From positions 77,501 through 141,500 of the forward strand of contig JAHBYH010000003.1 of assembly GCA_019636055.1 (NCBI GenBank): a stretch of DNA of 64,000 bases, given 5' to 3'. The stretch is from Candidatus Paracaedibacteraceae bacterium (lineage in GTDB: Bacteria > Pseudomonadota > Alphaproteobacteria > Paracaedibacterales > Paracaedibacteraceae). The notes below the pieces were generated by a model. That model saw nothing but the letters and a program-made list of their open reading frames with translations, did not search any database and had not been told where the DNA came from. Below are positions 9,351 to 17,550 of this stretch, piece after piece. The translations under genes were made by a program, and so were the position numbers. Numbering within the stretch: position 1 is the first letter of the stretch; every line of letters starts with the position of its first letter.

Positions 9351-10070
9351 ATGAAAGTTGCTGTTGTTACAGGTGGAACTAGGGGGATTGGTGCTGCAAT
9401 TTCCATTGCTTTGAAAGAAAGCGGATATACTGTTGTTGCAAACTATGGTGGTAACGATGATGTTGCTAATAAATTTGCTGCTGACCACTCTATTGACGTT
9501 ATGAAATGGGATGTGGGGAGTTATGAGGTCTGTCAGAAAAATATTGCAGACATCGAAAAAAAATATGGTCGCATTGATGTTTTGGTCAATAATGCCGGAA
9601 TTACCCGTGATAGCTTTTTGCATAAGTCCACACCTGATATGTGGAATGCTGTGATTGCCACCAACCTGACGTCCTGTTATAATATGGCGCATTGTGTGAT
9701 TAACGGGATGCGGGACCGTGGATTTGGGCGAATCATTAGCATTTCATCCATTAATGGCCAAAAAGGGCAGATCGGCCAAGTTAATTATTCAGCGGCAAAA
9801 GCGGGTGTTATTGGATTTACTAAAGCGCTTGCTCTTGAATGTGCCAATAAAGGAATAACAGTTAATGCTATTGCCCCGGGATATATCGATACTGATATGG
9901 TGCGTGCCGTTCCTGAAAATGTCCTTGAAAGTATTATTGCTCAGATCCCTGTGCGCCGTCTTGGTAAGGCCGAGGAGATTGCTAATGCTGTGGTTTTTCT
10001 TGCCTGTGAGAAATCCGGGTTTATCACTGGAACAACCTTATCTGCCAATGGTGGTCAGTATATGGCCTAG
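9351..10070 (+). CDS. phaB: Acetoacetyl-CoA reductase (short-chain dehydrogenase)
   Basis: A classical short-chain dehydrogenase with NADPH-binding TGGTRGIG at the N-terminus, structural NNAG, catalytic YSAAK, and C-terminal ITGTTLSANGGQYM typical of PhaB. PhaB reduces acetoacetyl-CoA to (R)-3-hydroxybutyryl-CoA for polyhydroxybutyrate synthesis. An in-frame ATG at 9318 exists, but GAGAGG at 9339-9344 sits seven bases before the ATG at 9351 and the protein then starts MKVAVVTGG as in homologues. No phaC or phaA is adjacent. The 3-hydroxybutyrate dehydrogenase at 17.5-18.3 kb would serve the degradation side. A FabG-type reductase is the alternative. Confidence 0.8.
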   Translation: MKVAVVTGGTRGIGAAISIALKESGYTVVANYGGNDDVANKFAADHSIDVMKWDVGSYEVCQKNIADIEKKYGRIDVLVNNAGITRDSFLHKSTPDMWNAVIATNLTSCYNMAHCVINGMRDRGFGRIISISSINGQKGQIGQVNYSAAKAGVIGFTKALALECANKGITVNAIAPGYIDTDMVRAVPENVLESIIAQIPVRRLGKAEEIANAVVFLACEKSGFITGTTLSANGGQYMA

Positions 10071-10080
10071 ATTGGTTTTT

Positions 10081-10108
10081 TATAGCCATTCTAATTGGAA
10101 TGGCTATA
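10081..10108. repeat. Perfect-ended palindrome between convergent genes
   Basis: Arms TATAGCCATTC (10081-10091) and GAATGGCTATA (10098-10108) form an 11-bp stem with a six-base AT-rich centre. It covers the stop of the F-box gene and follows phaB. No T-run follows on either strand, so it is not a canonical intrinsic terminator. Its arms resemble the inverted ends of the MITE-like element at 30771-31050 (TATAG..RTTC.AATTG), so it may be a minimal copy with both ends and no interior. Confidence 0.55.
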
Positions 10109-11306
10109 GTTGTTCTAAGATTTCATCGGATAAAAATGTGCGTCTTTTATCTTCAGATTTTAATCCTAGTATAGATGATCTGAGAGCCGTAGAGTAAAAT
10201 TGACGTTTTCCCCTTACTAATTCATCATGAGGCGTTTGCAGAATAGTCATTTGCATTTTAAGTGCAATGAACGATTTTAATTGGGGCGTCATCCACGAGC
10301 TGTTTATGAGCTGAATGAATTGAGTCAATTTATCCGGAGTTGTGGCGAGTTGTGACAGACTGCGAATAAAACTGACACGCAGATGCGGAGCTATATCTGC
10401 TATTGTTGATATTAATTGATCCCTGACAGTTGTCTTGTTTTTTGAATACTTCAAGAGTGTCTTTATTTGTTCGAATAGATCCCACTCTCTAAAGGAGAGG
10501 ATATCATTTCCTAAAATCATTTTCATGATTTTGAGTCGTGATTTAAGCATAATGTCTGTGCGTTCAACACAGGGTGCCGTCACCATCATCAGGATGTAGT
10601 CTATATCATCTGGGTTTGGGTGAGTTTTGCCCAGCCCGATGAGACGCCATGCTTTAGTCGCTGCGAGATCTAGGGTTAATGCTGTTTCTAGTAAGATGTC
10701 CGATGGAATTGTCCGGAATCGAGATAGGGTTGATTGAAGGCCGTTTTGGAAGAGTAATACTGTTAATCGTGCAATCGGAAAAGGAAGTATGTTTGCAAAA
10801 GAAAATCCTGTGGTTTCGACCATTATATCATTTTCAACAATTGAAACCGATGGCTCTAATTGCCATGGGGTTTGTATATAGAGATATTCTATATTAGGGA
10901 AATGGGGGAAGATTTGTGACGGATTGAACGATTGGCTTGTTGTGGTAATCGATAAGCTATGAATGCTTGGGTATTCTCCCCATGATTCTAGAGTTTGAGG
11001 AAGAGTGTCTCCGATAATTTGAACAGCCTGATAAACGGATGGTATAATAAGATTGCCATTGGTTGGTCTGATTGATATGGGGGTGACCGGCCCGAGCAAT
11101 AACGTATCAGAGGCGATGATGTGAAAGGTTTTGCATACGGTTTTTAGTCCGACTTGATCTCCTTTATCAAGATAGCTAAAAATTTTGACAAAGAGCTCGC
11201 TTGGAATAATATCAGTACAATTAAGCTGATAGGTATTTTGATGTTCTTGGGACGATAAAGGGCTAAGAGTAGCAGCTAAGATTATTAAAGAAAGTAGATG
11301 TTTCAT
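10104..11306 (-). CDS. Secreted F-box domain protein (400 aa)
   Basis: Residues 1-20 form a signal peptide. Residues about 33-67 read as an F-box: IPSELFVKIFSYL, then a D-x-x-x-L spacing and VCKTFHIIASD, matching the eukaryotic consensus (L/I)P-x-E-(I/L)-x-x-x-I-F-x-x-L-x-x-x-D and the C-K-x-(F/W)-x-x-(L/I)-x-x-D helix. F-box domains bind Skp1 in SCF ubiquitin ligases and exist in bacteria almost only as host-directed effectors. The remaining 330 residues may form a helical or repeat substrate-binding region with no family I recognise. The gene is monocistronic and convergent with phaB. A role in steering host ubiquitination is inferred. Confidence 0.65.
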   Translation of the reverse strand: MKHLLSLIILAATLSPLSSQEHQNTYQLNCTDIIPSELFVKIFSYLDKGDQVGLKTVCKTFHIIASDTLLLGPVTPISIRPTNGNLIIPSVYQAVQIIGDTLPQTLESWGEYPSIHSLSITTTSQSFNPSQIFPHFPNIEYLYIQTPWQLEPSVSIVENDIMVETTGFSFANILPFPIARLTVLLFQNGLQSTLSRFRTIPSDILLETALTLDLAATKAWRLIGLGKTHPNPDDIDYILMMVTAPCVERTDIMLKSRLKIMKMILGNDILSFREWDLFEQIKTLLKYSKNKTTVRDQLISTIADIAPHLRVSFIRSLSQLATTPDKLTQFIQLINSSWMTPQLKSFIALKMQMTILQTPHDELVRGKRQFYSTALRSSILGLKSEDKRRTFLSDEILEQL

Positions 11307-11440
11307 TATAATAATCTCATTTGTTATTTATAATATAATTATAAATATTTTTGTAATAAACTTACAAGCATTTAACTTAAATTTTTTCTGTTTGCTATTC
11401 AGTAAGAGACCAGAATTAGAATGTTATCCTCATTCTATTT

Positions 11441-11498
11441 GACTCTCCGATAGCGTTACTGTGGTGCTCATGTACTAAGTATACACTTCGCTTTTTGT
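11441..11498 (+). repeat. Dispersed intergenic repeat, partial copy
   Basis: This stretch (TAGCGTTACTGTGG.., GTACTAAGTATACACTTCGC) matches parts of the repeats at 29208-29284 (reverse), 30678-30740 and 35934-36017, which share the AGCGTYAC block and the GTACTAA.TATACACTTCG block. It lies in the roughly 200-base gap between the start of the F-box gene and the end of der; the rest of that gap shows no gene. Confidence 0.5.
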
Positions 11499-11508
11499 GT
11501 TAATCAGT

Positions 11509-12849
11509 TTATTTTTTTTTGTCGTCATAAGGGTTTTTACCACCGCGAACAAAAATACGAATTGGTACGCCATCTAACTTAAAATCTTTTCGTAAATTAT
11601 TGATCAGATAACGAGAATAACTGTCTGGTAATTGACTAGCCTGAGATGCAAAAACAGCAAAAGTTGGTGGGCGTGTTTTTGCTTGAGTCATGTATTTCAG
11701 ACGGATTCGGCGACCGTTAACAGCAGGGGCAGGGTGGTTTTCAACAACAAAGCTCAGCCACTTATTAAGCTGTCCTGTAGAGATGCGTCGATTCCAGTTT
11801 GAATACATCAACATGACTGCTTCCATTAATTTATCTAACCCTCGGCCATGTTGAGCTGAAATTGGGATACATGGGATACCCCGTACCTGAGTCAGTTGAT
11901 TGTCTAGTTTTTCTTGAATAGACTTTAATAGTCCTGATTTATCCTCAACTTTATCCCATTTGTTAAGGGCTAAGACTAAGGCACGACCTTCGTTGACAAT
12001 GTCGTAAGCAATGGTGAGGTCTTGTTTTTCAAAAGGACATGTTGAGTCAACAACAAGAACGACAACTTCAGCAAAATTAATCGATCGTTGTGTATCCATA
12101 ACGGCAAGTTTTTCTGATGAGTGGTCAACTCTACTGCGACGACGCATGCCGGCTGTATCAATCAAATCGATGGGAGTATCCTTATAGGACCATTGGATTG
12201 TAATTGCATCGCGTGTTACGCCTGGCATGTCTGCTGTTAAAAGGCGGTCTTCACCAATCAAGCGGTTGATTAATGTTGATTTTCCGGCGTTAGGGCGACC
12301 TGCAATCGCTAATTTCATAGGACGATCTGTAGCAGCAACGTCGTCTCCAGTTTTATCAAAGTCAGAAAAATACGGTGCCATTGTTTCGTACAGATCATAA
12401 AGACCTTCGCCATGTTCTGCAGAGATCGCAATAACCTCACCAAGGGCTAGTCCCATGGCTTCGGCGTATCCTGCTTCTCCGTTGCGTCCTTCACATTTAT
12501 TGGCAAGCACGATAATTGGTTTTTCTTGGCGGCGCAACATTCCTGCTAGTTCTTGGTCAAATGGAGTGATCCCTTCACGAGCATCAATCACAAAGAGAAC
12601 GAGATCTGATTCAGCAATCGCTATTTTTGTTTGATCAAACATCCGTTTGGTGAGTTCTGAAGAATCCGGGTCTGCTAATCCAGCTGTATCAACAATTTTG
12701 AATTTCAGGTCATACAACTTACCGTCTGTTTCCTTGCGATCTCGAGTCATGCCGGGCATGTCGTGAACAAGGGCTAGGCGTTTTCCTGCAAAACGATTGA
12801 AAAGTGTTGATTTTCCAACATTAGGGCGGCCGATGATTGCGATCTTCAT
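11509..12849 (-). CDS. der: Ribosome assembly GTPase Der (EngA)
   Basis: This has two tandem TrmE-Era-EngA GTPase domains: the first with GRPNVGKSTLFNR, DTAGL and NKCE, the second with GRPNAGKSTLINR, DTAGMRRR and NKWD, followed by the C-terminal KH-like domain (about 350-446). Der acts in 50S subunit maturation. Length 446 is normal. It lies downstream of bamB on the same strand, the usual alphaproteobacterial order, but a hairpin at 12892-12916 separates the two, so der may have its own promoter in 12850-12890. Confidence 0.97.
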   Translation of the reverse strand: MKIAIIGRPNVGKSTLFNRFAGKRLALVHDMPGMTRDRKETDGKLYDLKFKIVDTAGLADPDSSELTKRMFDQTKIAIAESDLVLFVIDAREGITPFDQELAGMLRRQEKPIIVLANKCEGRNGEAGYAEAMGLALGEVIAISAEHGEGLYDLYETMAPYFSDFDKTGDDVAATDRPMKLAIAGRPNAGKSTLINRLIGEDRLLTADMPGVTRDAITIQWSYKDTPIDLIDTAGMRRRSRVDHSSEKLAVMDTQRSINFAEVVVLVVDSTCPFEKQDLTIAYDIVNEGRALVLALNKWDKVEDKSGLLKSIQEKLDNQLTQVRGIPCIPISAQHGRGLDKLMEAVMLMYSNWNRRISTGQLNKWLSFVVENHPAPAVNGRRIRLKYMTQAKTRPPTFAVFASQASQLPDSYSRYLINNLRKDFKLDGVPIRIFVRGGKNPYDDKKK

Positions 12850-12891
12850 GATAATATTAGTGTCTTAATTTGTTTATATTTAAGTGGGGGC

Positions 12892-12916
12892 AAAAGGTTG
12901 AAAGTTCAACCTTTTT
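12892..12916 (-). terminator. Hairpin between bamB and der
   Basis: Arms AAAAGGTTG and CAACCTTTT with a six-base centre form a symmetrical stem-loop whose T-rich arm can act as a terminator on the minus strand after bamB. It lies four bases past the bamB stop. Confidence 0.6.
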
Positions 12917-12919
12917 ATC

Positions 12920-14215
12920 TTAGCTGTAAGCTGTAACTGTGGCATTTTCGGATAAAACAATTAACTTCCCATCCACAACAATAGGCGAGAGTGCTAACGA
13001 ATCCCCGTGGTTGATTTTGGATGATTCAGTGCCGTCAGTTGGGTTAAAGAAGACGATATCACCTTTGGTGTTCGTTAAAATTAATTTGCCATTTGCCAGT
13101 ATAGGGCCTGCCCAAACGGTTTTTTCTTCGCCTGCAGGAGAGGTAAGAGCCTTTGCCCAAATAATTTTACTTGTTGTGCTGTCAAGGCAAACAAGGTCAT
13201 TTTCATTGGTGACCATAAACATGTATCCGCCGTAGACTGCTGGTGTTCTAACACCGCCAATGTCCTTTTGCCATAGTTTGGATCCCGTATTCAAATCAAA
13301 GGCTGCCATGCGGCCACCATGGCTAATGGCATAAACTTTGCCATTCAAGATAACTGGTCTTGCTCGAATGTGACTGATGCTTGATAGGGGATCAAAAGCG
13401 GTTGCCGGATTTAAAGCCTCAACCCAAAGAAGTTGGCCTGTAGACAAATCAAGGGCATAGAGTTCACCCGTTGAATACGGGATTACAATTTTATTCCCAG
13501 AAATAGCGGGAACACCACCACCCAATAATCCTGTTGCTTCAGGCAAGCCGATATGTGTCCACTTAATATTTCCATTCGATGTGTCAACGGCAAGTGCTTC
13601 GTTGGCAACGTTTACAGCAATTGCTGTGCTGCCTGTAACTGTTGGGGCAATGCGGAATGGCGTCTGAGGCGATTGTTTCCACAATTCTTTGCCAGTTTTA
13701 GCATCAAGTGCAAGGATGTCACCAAAGGATGTTGTGACTATTATTTTTGATCCGTTAATCGCAATACCCCCGCCGAGTGTTTCTGATTCTGACCCTGCCG
13801 GTGAGGTATTTGTTGACCATAATTTTTGTCCATCGTTTAGGGATAAAGCGGTTACTTGGCCATGGGTGTCCATGCCAAAAATAACGCCATTGTCGACAAC
13901 GAGGTTTGAAACTAGTTTTTGACTTGATGAATTCCCTGATCCGATAGAGGACGACCAAATTTTCTTTGGATGGGCGCTTAATGCTAAATTACTTAGCGTA
14001 TGGTCAAGAGAACCACCGGGGACAGACCAGCTGTTGTTTTTATGAGGCGTTCCCAGCGTAAGTAATGCTTTACCGACTGTACTTTCTGATTTGACAGTTG
14101 ATTCTTGCGTGAAGATGCTTTCCCGTTTCCCTTCAAGCGGTGGTTTTGACGAAAAAGTATCGCATGATGTTAAAATTGTTGTTGCTGTTAAAAGTAAAAA
14201 AATACGGTTCATCAT
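12920..14215 (-). CDS. bamB: Outer membrane assembly lipoprotein BamB (PQQ-type beta-propeller)
   Basis: The N-terminus is a lipoprotein signal with the lipobox ending TSC (cysteine at about residue 18). The rest consists of repeated beta-propeller blades with the PQQ-like pattern, such as ALDAKTGKELWKQ, ALDLSTGQLLWVE and AFDLNTGSKLWQK. BamB is the scaffold of the BAM complex that inserts outer-membrane proteins. Length 431 is slightly above the enterobacterial protein (about 390). The first codon may be Met1 or Met2 (14215 or 14212). It sits directly upstream of der as in related bacteria. Confidence 0.93.
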   Translation of the reverse strand: MMNRIFLLLTATTILTSCDTFSSKPPLEGKRESIFTQESTVKSESTVGKALLTLGTPHKNNSWSVPGGSLDHTLSNLALSAHPKKIWSSSIGSGNSSSQKLVSNLVVDNGVIFGMDTHGQVTALSLNDGQKLWSTNTSPAGSESETLGGGIAINGSKIIVTTSFGDILALDAKTGKELWKQSPQTPFRIAPTVTGSTAIAVNVANEALAVDTSNGNIKWTHIGLPEATGLLGGGVPAISGNKIVIPYSTGELYALDLSTGQLLWVEALNPATAFDPLSSISHIRARPVILNGKVYAISHGGRMAAFDLNTGSKLWQKDIGGVRTPAVYGGYMFMVTNENDLVCLDSTTSKIIWAKALTSPAGEEKTVWAGPILANGKLILTNTKGDIVFFNPTDGTESSKINHGDSLALSPIVVDGKLIVLSENATVTAYS

Positions 14216-14277
14216 GGTGTGATATCCTGAAGTTAACTTACCTTCAGTTATACCTAATTGAAGAACCGATGTCGAGG

Positions 14278-14598
14278 TTAATCCTCGTAGTAATAAACTC
14301 GTTTTCGACCACGCCTGTCATAGTCGTCATCGTAACGGTCGTCTCGATAGTAACGGCGATTGGCTTCATCTTGTTGATCCATCGATTTACCTATTTCAGA
14401 TCCGGCAAGTGCACCGAGAACGCCGCCAACGCCGGCTCCGACAACGCGTCCTGATCCATGGCCAAACTGCGACCCGATTAAGGCACCGGTCGCACCACCG
14501 ATAACTGTGCCGCCTTGCTGCTTGGTAATGCCACCACCCTGATTGGCACATCCCGACAATAAAGCAATGATTGCAACGGGTATTATGTAATATTTCAT
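14278..14598 (-). CDS. Glycine-zipper lipoprotein (17-kDa antigen-like)
   Basis: A lipoprotein signal ends in LLSGC (cysteine at about 17). Residues about 27-70 are a glycine zipper (GGATGALIG, GAGVGGVLGALAG) like that of the rickettsial 17-kDa surface antigen and SlyB/RcpB-type outer-membrane lipoproteins. The C-terminal 35 residues are unusually rich in Asp, Arg and Tyr (RRYYRDDRYDDDYDRR). It is probably an outer-membrane lipoprotein; its function is unknown. It is on the same strand as bamB and upstream of it, with a 62-base gap. Confidence 0.8.
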   Translation of the reverse strand: MKYYIIPVAIIALLSGCANQGGGITKQQGGTVIGGATGALIGSQFGHGSGRVVGAGVGGVLGALAGSEIGKSMDQQDEANRRYYRDDRYDDDYDRRGRKRVYYYED

Positions 14599-14789
14599 GG
14601 ATATTTCTCCGAAAATATAGTCTATCTTCCAAGTATTTTAGGTCACATAGATTAATATAGTCTTAATTTTAAAATTCTATTTGACTTATGGTGTTATTAT
14701 TCAGAAAACTGAGTTAGGCAACTATAGTTTGTTGTTGATTTCTTTGGGCAAATAGCGTAGATATAGTCAAAAAACTGGAGGAATATAAG

Positions 14790-15101
14790 ATGTCAAACAA
14801 TACAATAACACGGGCGGATTTGGTAGCCAATCTTGTTGATCGTTTTGATTTGGATAAAATCGTTGCCGTTAAAATGTTAGAGTCTGTTCTTAATGTTATC
14901 ACAACGACTCTTGCAACAGGTGATTCAGTCAAGATTTCTGGTTTTGGTTCTTTTAATATTCGTGAAAAAAATGAACGTGTAGGTCGTAACCCAAGAACTG
15001 GTGTTGAGGCAAAGATTACGGCGCGCAATGTCATTAGCTTTAAGGCTTCCCCAATCTTTAAAAGTGTTGTTATGCCTGTCGTAAATAAAAAAGCAGCTTA
15101 A
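14790..15101 (+). CDS. ihfA: Integration host factor alpha subunit / HU-family DNA-binding protein
   Basis: A 103-residue HU/IHF-fold protein. The conserved beta-arm region reads FGSFNIREKNERVGRNPRTG followed by ITARNVISFKAS; the ITAR-V-F wording is closer to IHF-alpha than to HU. IHF bends DNA at specific sites as a heterodimer. A GGAGG at 14777-14781 precedes the ATG. The gene is alone; a weak GGCCCC/GGGGCT hairpin follows at about 15109-15134 without a T-run. The alpha assignment against HU or beta is likely but not certain. Confidence 0.85.
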   Translation: MSNNTITRADLVANLVDRFDLDKIVAVKMLESVLNVITTTLATGDSVKISGFGSFNIREKNERVGRNPRTGVEAKITARNVISFKASPIFKSVVMPVVNKKAA

Positions 15102-15180
15102 GGATCTAAGGCCCCTAGACTCACCCCATGGGGCTATATTACACTTTAAATTAAAGAGTTATATTTTTGGGTTAAGTTTT

Positions 15181-15495
15181 GTGAAGCCAGACGTCATATC
15201 CCGATTTCAACATGTTGTTGGTCCAGTTGTTTCTGTTTGTTTACTGGTGTACTTTGTTTACCATATTATTCAAGGGGATAGGGGAATTTTGGCGTGGCGT
15301 CGCCTTCAACAACAGATTAGTGTTGCTGAAACAAAACTTAATACCGTTAGACAAGAACAAGATAGCCTAGAGCGGAACGTACGGTTGATGCGTCCCGATA
15401 GTCTGGATTCTGATATGCTTGAAGAACAAGCCAAAGAAAAATTAAATTTTGTGCATAAAGATGAAGTGATTATCCGTGATGATGAATTAGGGTAA
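15181..15495 (+). CDS. ftsB: Septum formation initiator FtsB/DivIC-family protein
   Basis: A 104-residue protein with one N-terminal membrane helix (about residues 14-31), then a heptad coiled coil (QQQISVAETKLNTVRQEQDS) and the family's distal region LEEQAKEKLNFVHKDEVII. These proteins bridge FtsL and FtsQ in the divisome. The start is GTG at 15181. In related alphaproteobacteria the gene is followed by pyruvate dehydrogenase genes; here an IS630 element begins 18 bases after the stop, so the downstream context appears to have been interrupted. Confidence 0.85.
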   Translation: MKPDVISRFQHVVGPVVSVCLLVYFVYHIIQGDRGILAWRRLQQQISVAETKLNTVRQEQDSLERNVRLMRPDSLDSDMLEEQAKEKLNFVHKDEVIIRDDELG

Positions 15496-15512
15496 ATTTT
15501 TTGTGTAAATTA

Positions 15513-16418
15513 TAGTCAAAACAAAATAAAAAGGCTATAATTTTAGAAAAAGGTTTGAGTAATTTTCTAAATGACGTATTCAATAGATTTTCGTATAAAA
15601 GTATTTGAGGTAAAAGCAAGAGAAGGTTTTACCTACGAGGAAACAGCAAAATATTTTGGGATAGGAAAAACGACATTAGTAAGATGGCATCGAAGGCTAT
15701 CCCCCTTACTGAGTCGTAATAAACCTGCCACAGCCATTAACATGGATCTCTTGAAACAAGATGTGGAGAAGTATCCAGATTCGTACCAATATGAGCGAGC
15801 AGAACGATTCAAGGTTAGTCAAATGTGCATTCACTATGCCCTTAAACGATTAGGTGTTTCCTATAAAAAAAACTCTAAACCACCCAAGGGCGAATCCCGA
15901 AAAGCGGTCTATGTTTTGTCAAACAATTGAGGAGTTAAGAAAGGATGAACTTCCTTTAGTCTTCATAGATGAAAGTGGGTTTGCCCATGATATGCCTCGC
16001 ACACATGGATATTCATCGAAAGGACAGAAATGTTATGGTCTGCAGGATTGGGGAGCAAAAGGAAGAACGAATGTAATCGGGGCTTTGTGTAAAGGGGTTT
16101 TGCTAACAGTCACTTTACTGAACGGCAGTGTGAATACAGAAGTTTTTAATGCGTGGGTGGATCAAGATTTGATCCCAAAATTACCACCTAAAAGCGTTGT
16201 AATTATGGATAATGCCACATTTCATAAAAGTCCGCTTATATATGAAATGCTAGAAAATGCAGGGCATAAGTTATTATATTTGCCACCCTATTCCCCAGAT
16301 CTCAATCCTATCGAGAAAAAATGGGCTCAAGCAAAAAAATTAAGACGTAAAACAGGACTTTCATTAGAACAACTCTTTTTAACGACTTATTTATAACCGG
16401 TTTATTTTGTTCTGACTA
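15513..16418 (+). mobile_element. IS630-family insertion sequence, about 906 bp
   Basis: Terminal inverted repeats are visible: TATAGTCAAAACAAAATAAA at 15511-15530 and, read in reverse complement, TATAGTCAGAACAAAATAAA from 16420 to 16401 (19 of 20 identical). The element starts TAGTC and ends GACTA with TA dinucleotides outside both ends, the TA target duplication of IS630/Tc1 elements. One transposase gene in two overlapping frames fills it. It lies between ftsB and the rlmB region. Confidence 0.92.
15571..16396 (+). CDS. IS630-family transposase, split in two reading frames
   Basis: The first frame (15571-15930) has the helix-turn-helix N-terminus (YFGIGKTTLVRWHRRL). The second frame (open from 15854 to 16396) has the DDE catalytic core: FIDESGF (D), IMDNATFHKS (D), and SPDLNPIEKKW (E). 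The frames join at a run of eight A after TCCTAT (about 15860-15871): frame one gives S-Y-K-K, and the second frame continues T-L-N-H-P-R-A-N-P-E-K-R as in intact relatives. Net +1 (or -2) slippage is needed. This may be programmed slippage or a disabling indel; the sequence alone cannot decide. Confidence 0.9.
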
Positions 16419-16506
16419 TATATATTAAGATATATATTATTATGCTAAATATATGTTTTTCTATATAATTTTGGGGGTTTGAGCTATCCCCTGTTACGAG
16501 GATGTT

Positions 16507-16590
16507 ATGTCTGAATATTCTTTGCCAACAGTTATCAGAGAATCTTTGACACAGCATATCCAAGTTATTTCAAAAAACCTTATCCCTTAA
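16507..16590 (+). other. Possible 27-codon open frame, probably a remnant
   Basis: ATG at 16507 follows ACGAGG by about six bases and runs 27 codons to TAA at 16588, overlapping the end of rlmB on the other strand by 11 bases. The peptide (starting MSEYSLPTVIRES) matches nothing I know. It could be the surviving start of a gene cut off beside the IS element, or chance. Confidence 0.2.
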
Positions 16591-17311
16591 ATCTTGAAAA
16601 AACTTGGTGCATAGCGATGGCTGCGGCATTTGAAACATTTAATGTTGAAAATTGATCTGCTGTTTCTAGGCGAATTAAGAAATCGCAGTTTTTCTTGGTT
16701 AGATCACGCATTCCTGAGCCTTCTGCTCCCATAATAAGAGCAATTTTCCCAGAGAATTTAGCTTCATTCAGTGTTTCTGCACCACTTTCAGCAAAACCGT
16801 ACATCCAGAAACCAATTTCTTTTAATTCTTTGATGGCATTTGCTAGGTTGGCATAGCGCATGATAGGGACGAGTTCAAGGGCTCCTGATGCTGATTTTGC
16901 TAAAACACCGGATTCATCGGGGGCATGGCGATCAGTCATGACCAGTGCTTTTGCCCCAAAGGCGGCGGCAGTTCGGATAATCGCACCCACATTATGGGGG
17001 TCGCTTACTTGATCAAGGACAATAACCATTTGGTTTACTTCGGGTTCATTAGCTAGCTCATCAATACCAAGAGAATCTCGTGCACTGATGCGCAGGGCAA
17101 TTCCTTGATGGACAGCATCGATACCTAATGTTTTATCAAACCAGTTTTTATCGGCCTTTCTGGTTTTCATGGTTTTGGGAAGCGTAGGGAGCTTATCCAA
17201 AATCTTATCATTAATATAAATAACCTCATCTATTTGACGCTCAGGGTTTGTTAGTGCTGCTGTACATGGATGGGCGCCATACATATAATATTTAGAAGAA
17301 TGATGTTTCAT
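16580..17311 (-). CDS. rlmB: 23S rRNA (guanosine-2'-O-)-methyltransferase RlmB (TrmH/SpoU family)
   Basis: SpoU-type methyltransferase with its three motifs: DPHNVGAIIRTAAAFGAKAL (motif 1), ALIMGAEGSGM (motif 2) and LNVSNAAAIAMHQ (motif 3), the last two forming the knotted S-adenosylmethionine site. The N-terminal 75 residues (YMYGAHPCTAALTNP onward) are the substrate-binding domain found in RlmB. Length 243 equals that of the E. coli protein. RlmB methylates G2251 of 23S rRNA. It is divergent from the tRNA-Arg gene. Confidence 0.92.
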   Translation of the reverse strand: MKHHSSKYYMYGAHPCTAALTNPERQIDEVIYINDKILDKLPTLPKTMKTRKADKNWFDKTLGIDAVHQGIALRISARDSLGIDELANEPEVNQMVIVLDQVSDPHNVGAIIRTAAAFGAKALVMTDRHAPDESGVLAKSASGALELVPIMRYANLANAIKELKEIGFWMYGFAESGAETLNEAKFSGKIALIMGAEGSGMRDLTKKNCDFLIRLETADQFSTLNVSNAAAIAMHQVFSRFKG

Positions 17312-17415
17312 TGGGATTTAACTTTCATTGTTTTCAACAAAATAACATTCTGTAAAGTGAGTTGCAACAAATAGCATTTGGCACAGCTCAGAATATAGGC
17401 TATAAAGAAGGAAAT

Positions 17416-17492
17416 GCACCCGTAGCTCAGCTGGATAGAGTGTTGCCCTCCGAAGGCAAAGGTCGGACGTTCGAATCGTCTCGGGTGCGCCA
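17416..17492 (+). tRNA. tRNA-Arg (anticodon CCG)
   Basis: The cloverleaf is complete: acceptor GCACCCG pairs with CGGGTGC (17482-17488), D-arm GCTCAGCTGGATAGAGT, anticodon stem TTGCC/GGCAA with loop CTCCGAA giving anticodon CCG (codon CGG), T-arm with GTTCGAATC. Discriminator G and an encoded CCA end it at 17492. It is a single tRNA, with no rRNA nearby. Confidence 0.97.
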
Positions 17493-17550
17493 TTTTCCTA
17501 TTTAAAGTGACAGCCTCTAATATTTTTTTGCTCCGTGGTGCTTTGCTCGA

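Noticed and set aside
17308-17493. 61-codon minus-strand frame across the tRNA-Arg gene
   Set aside because: It begins with the translated complement of the tRNA (MAHPRRFERPTFAFGG), a well-known false frame over tRNA genes.
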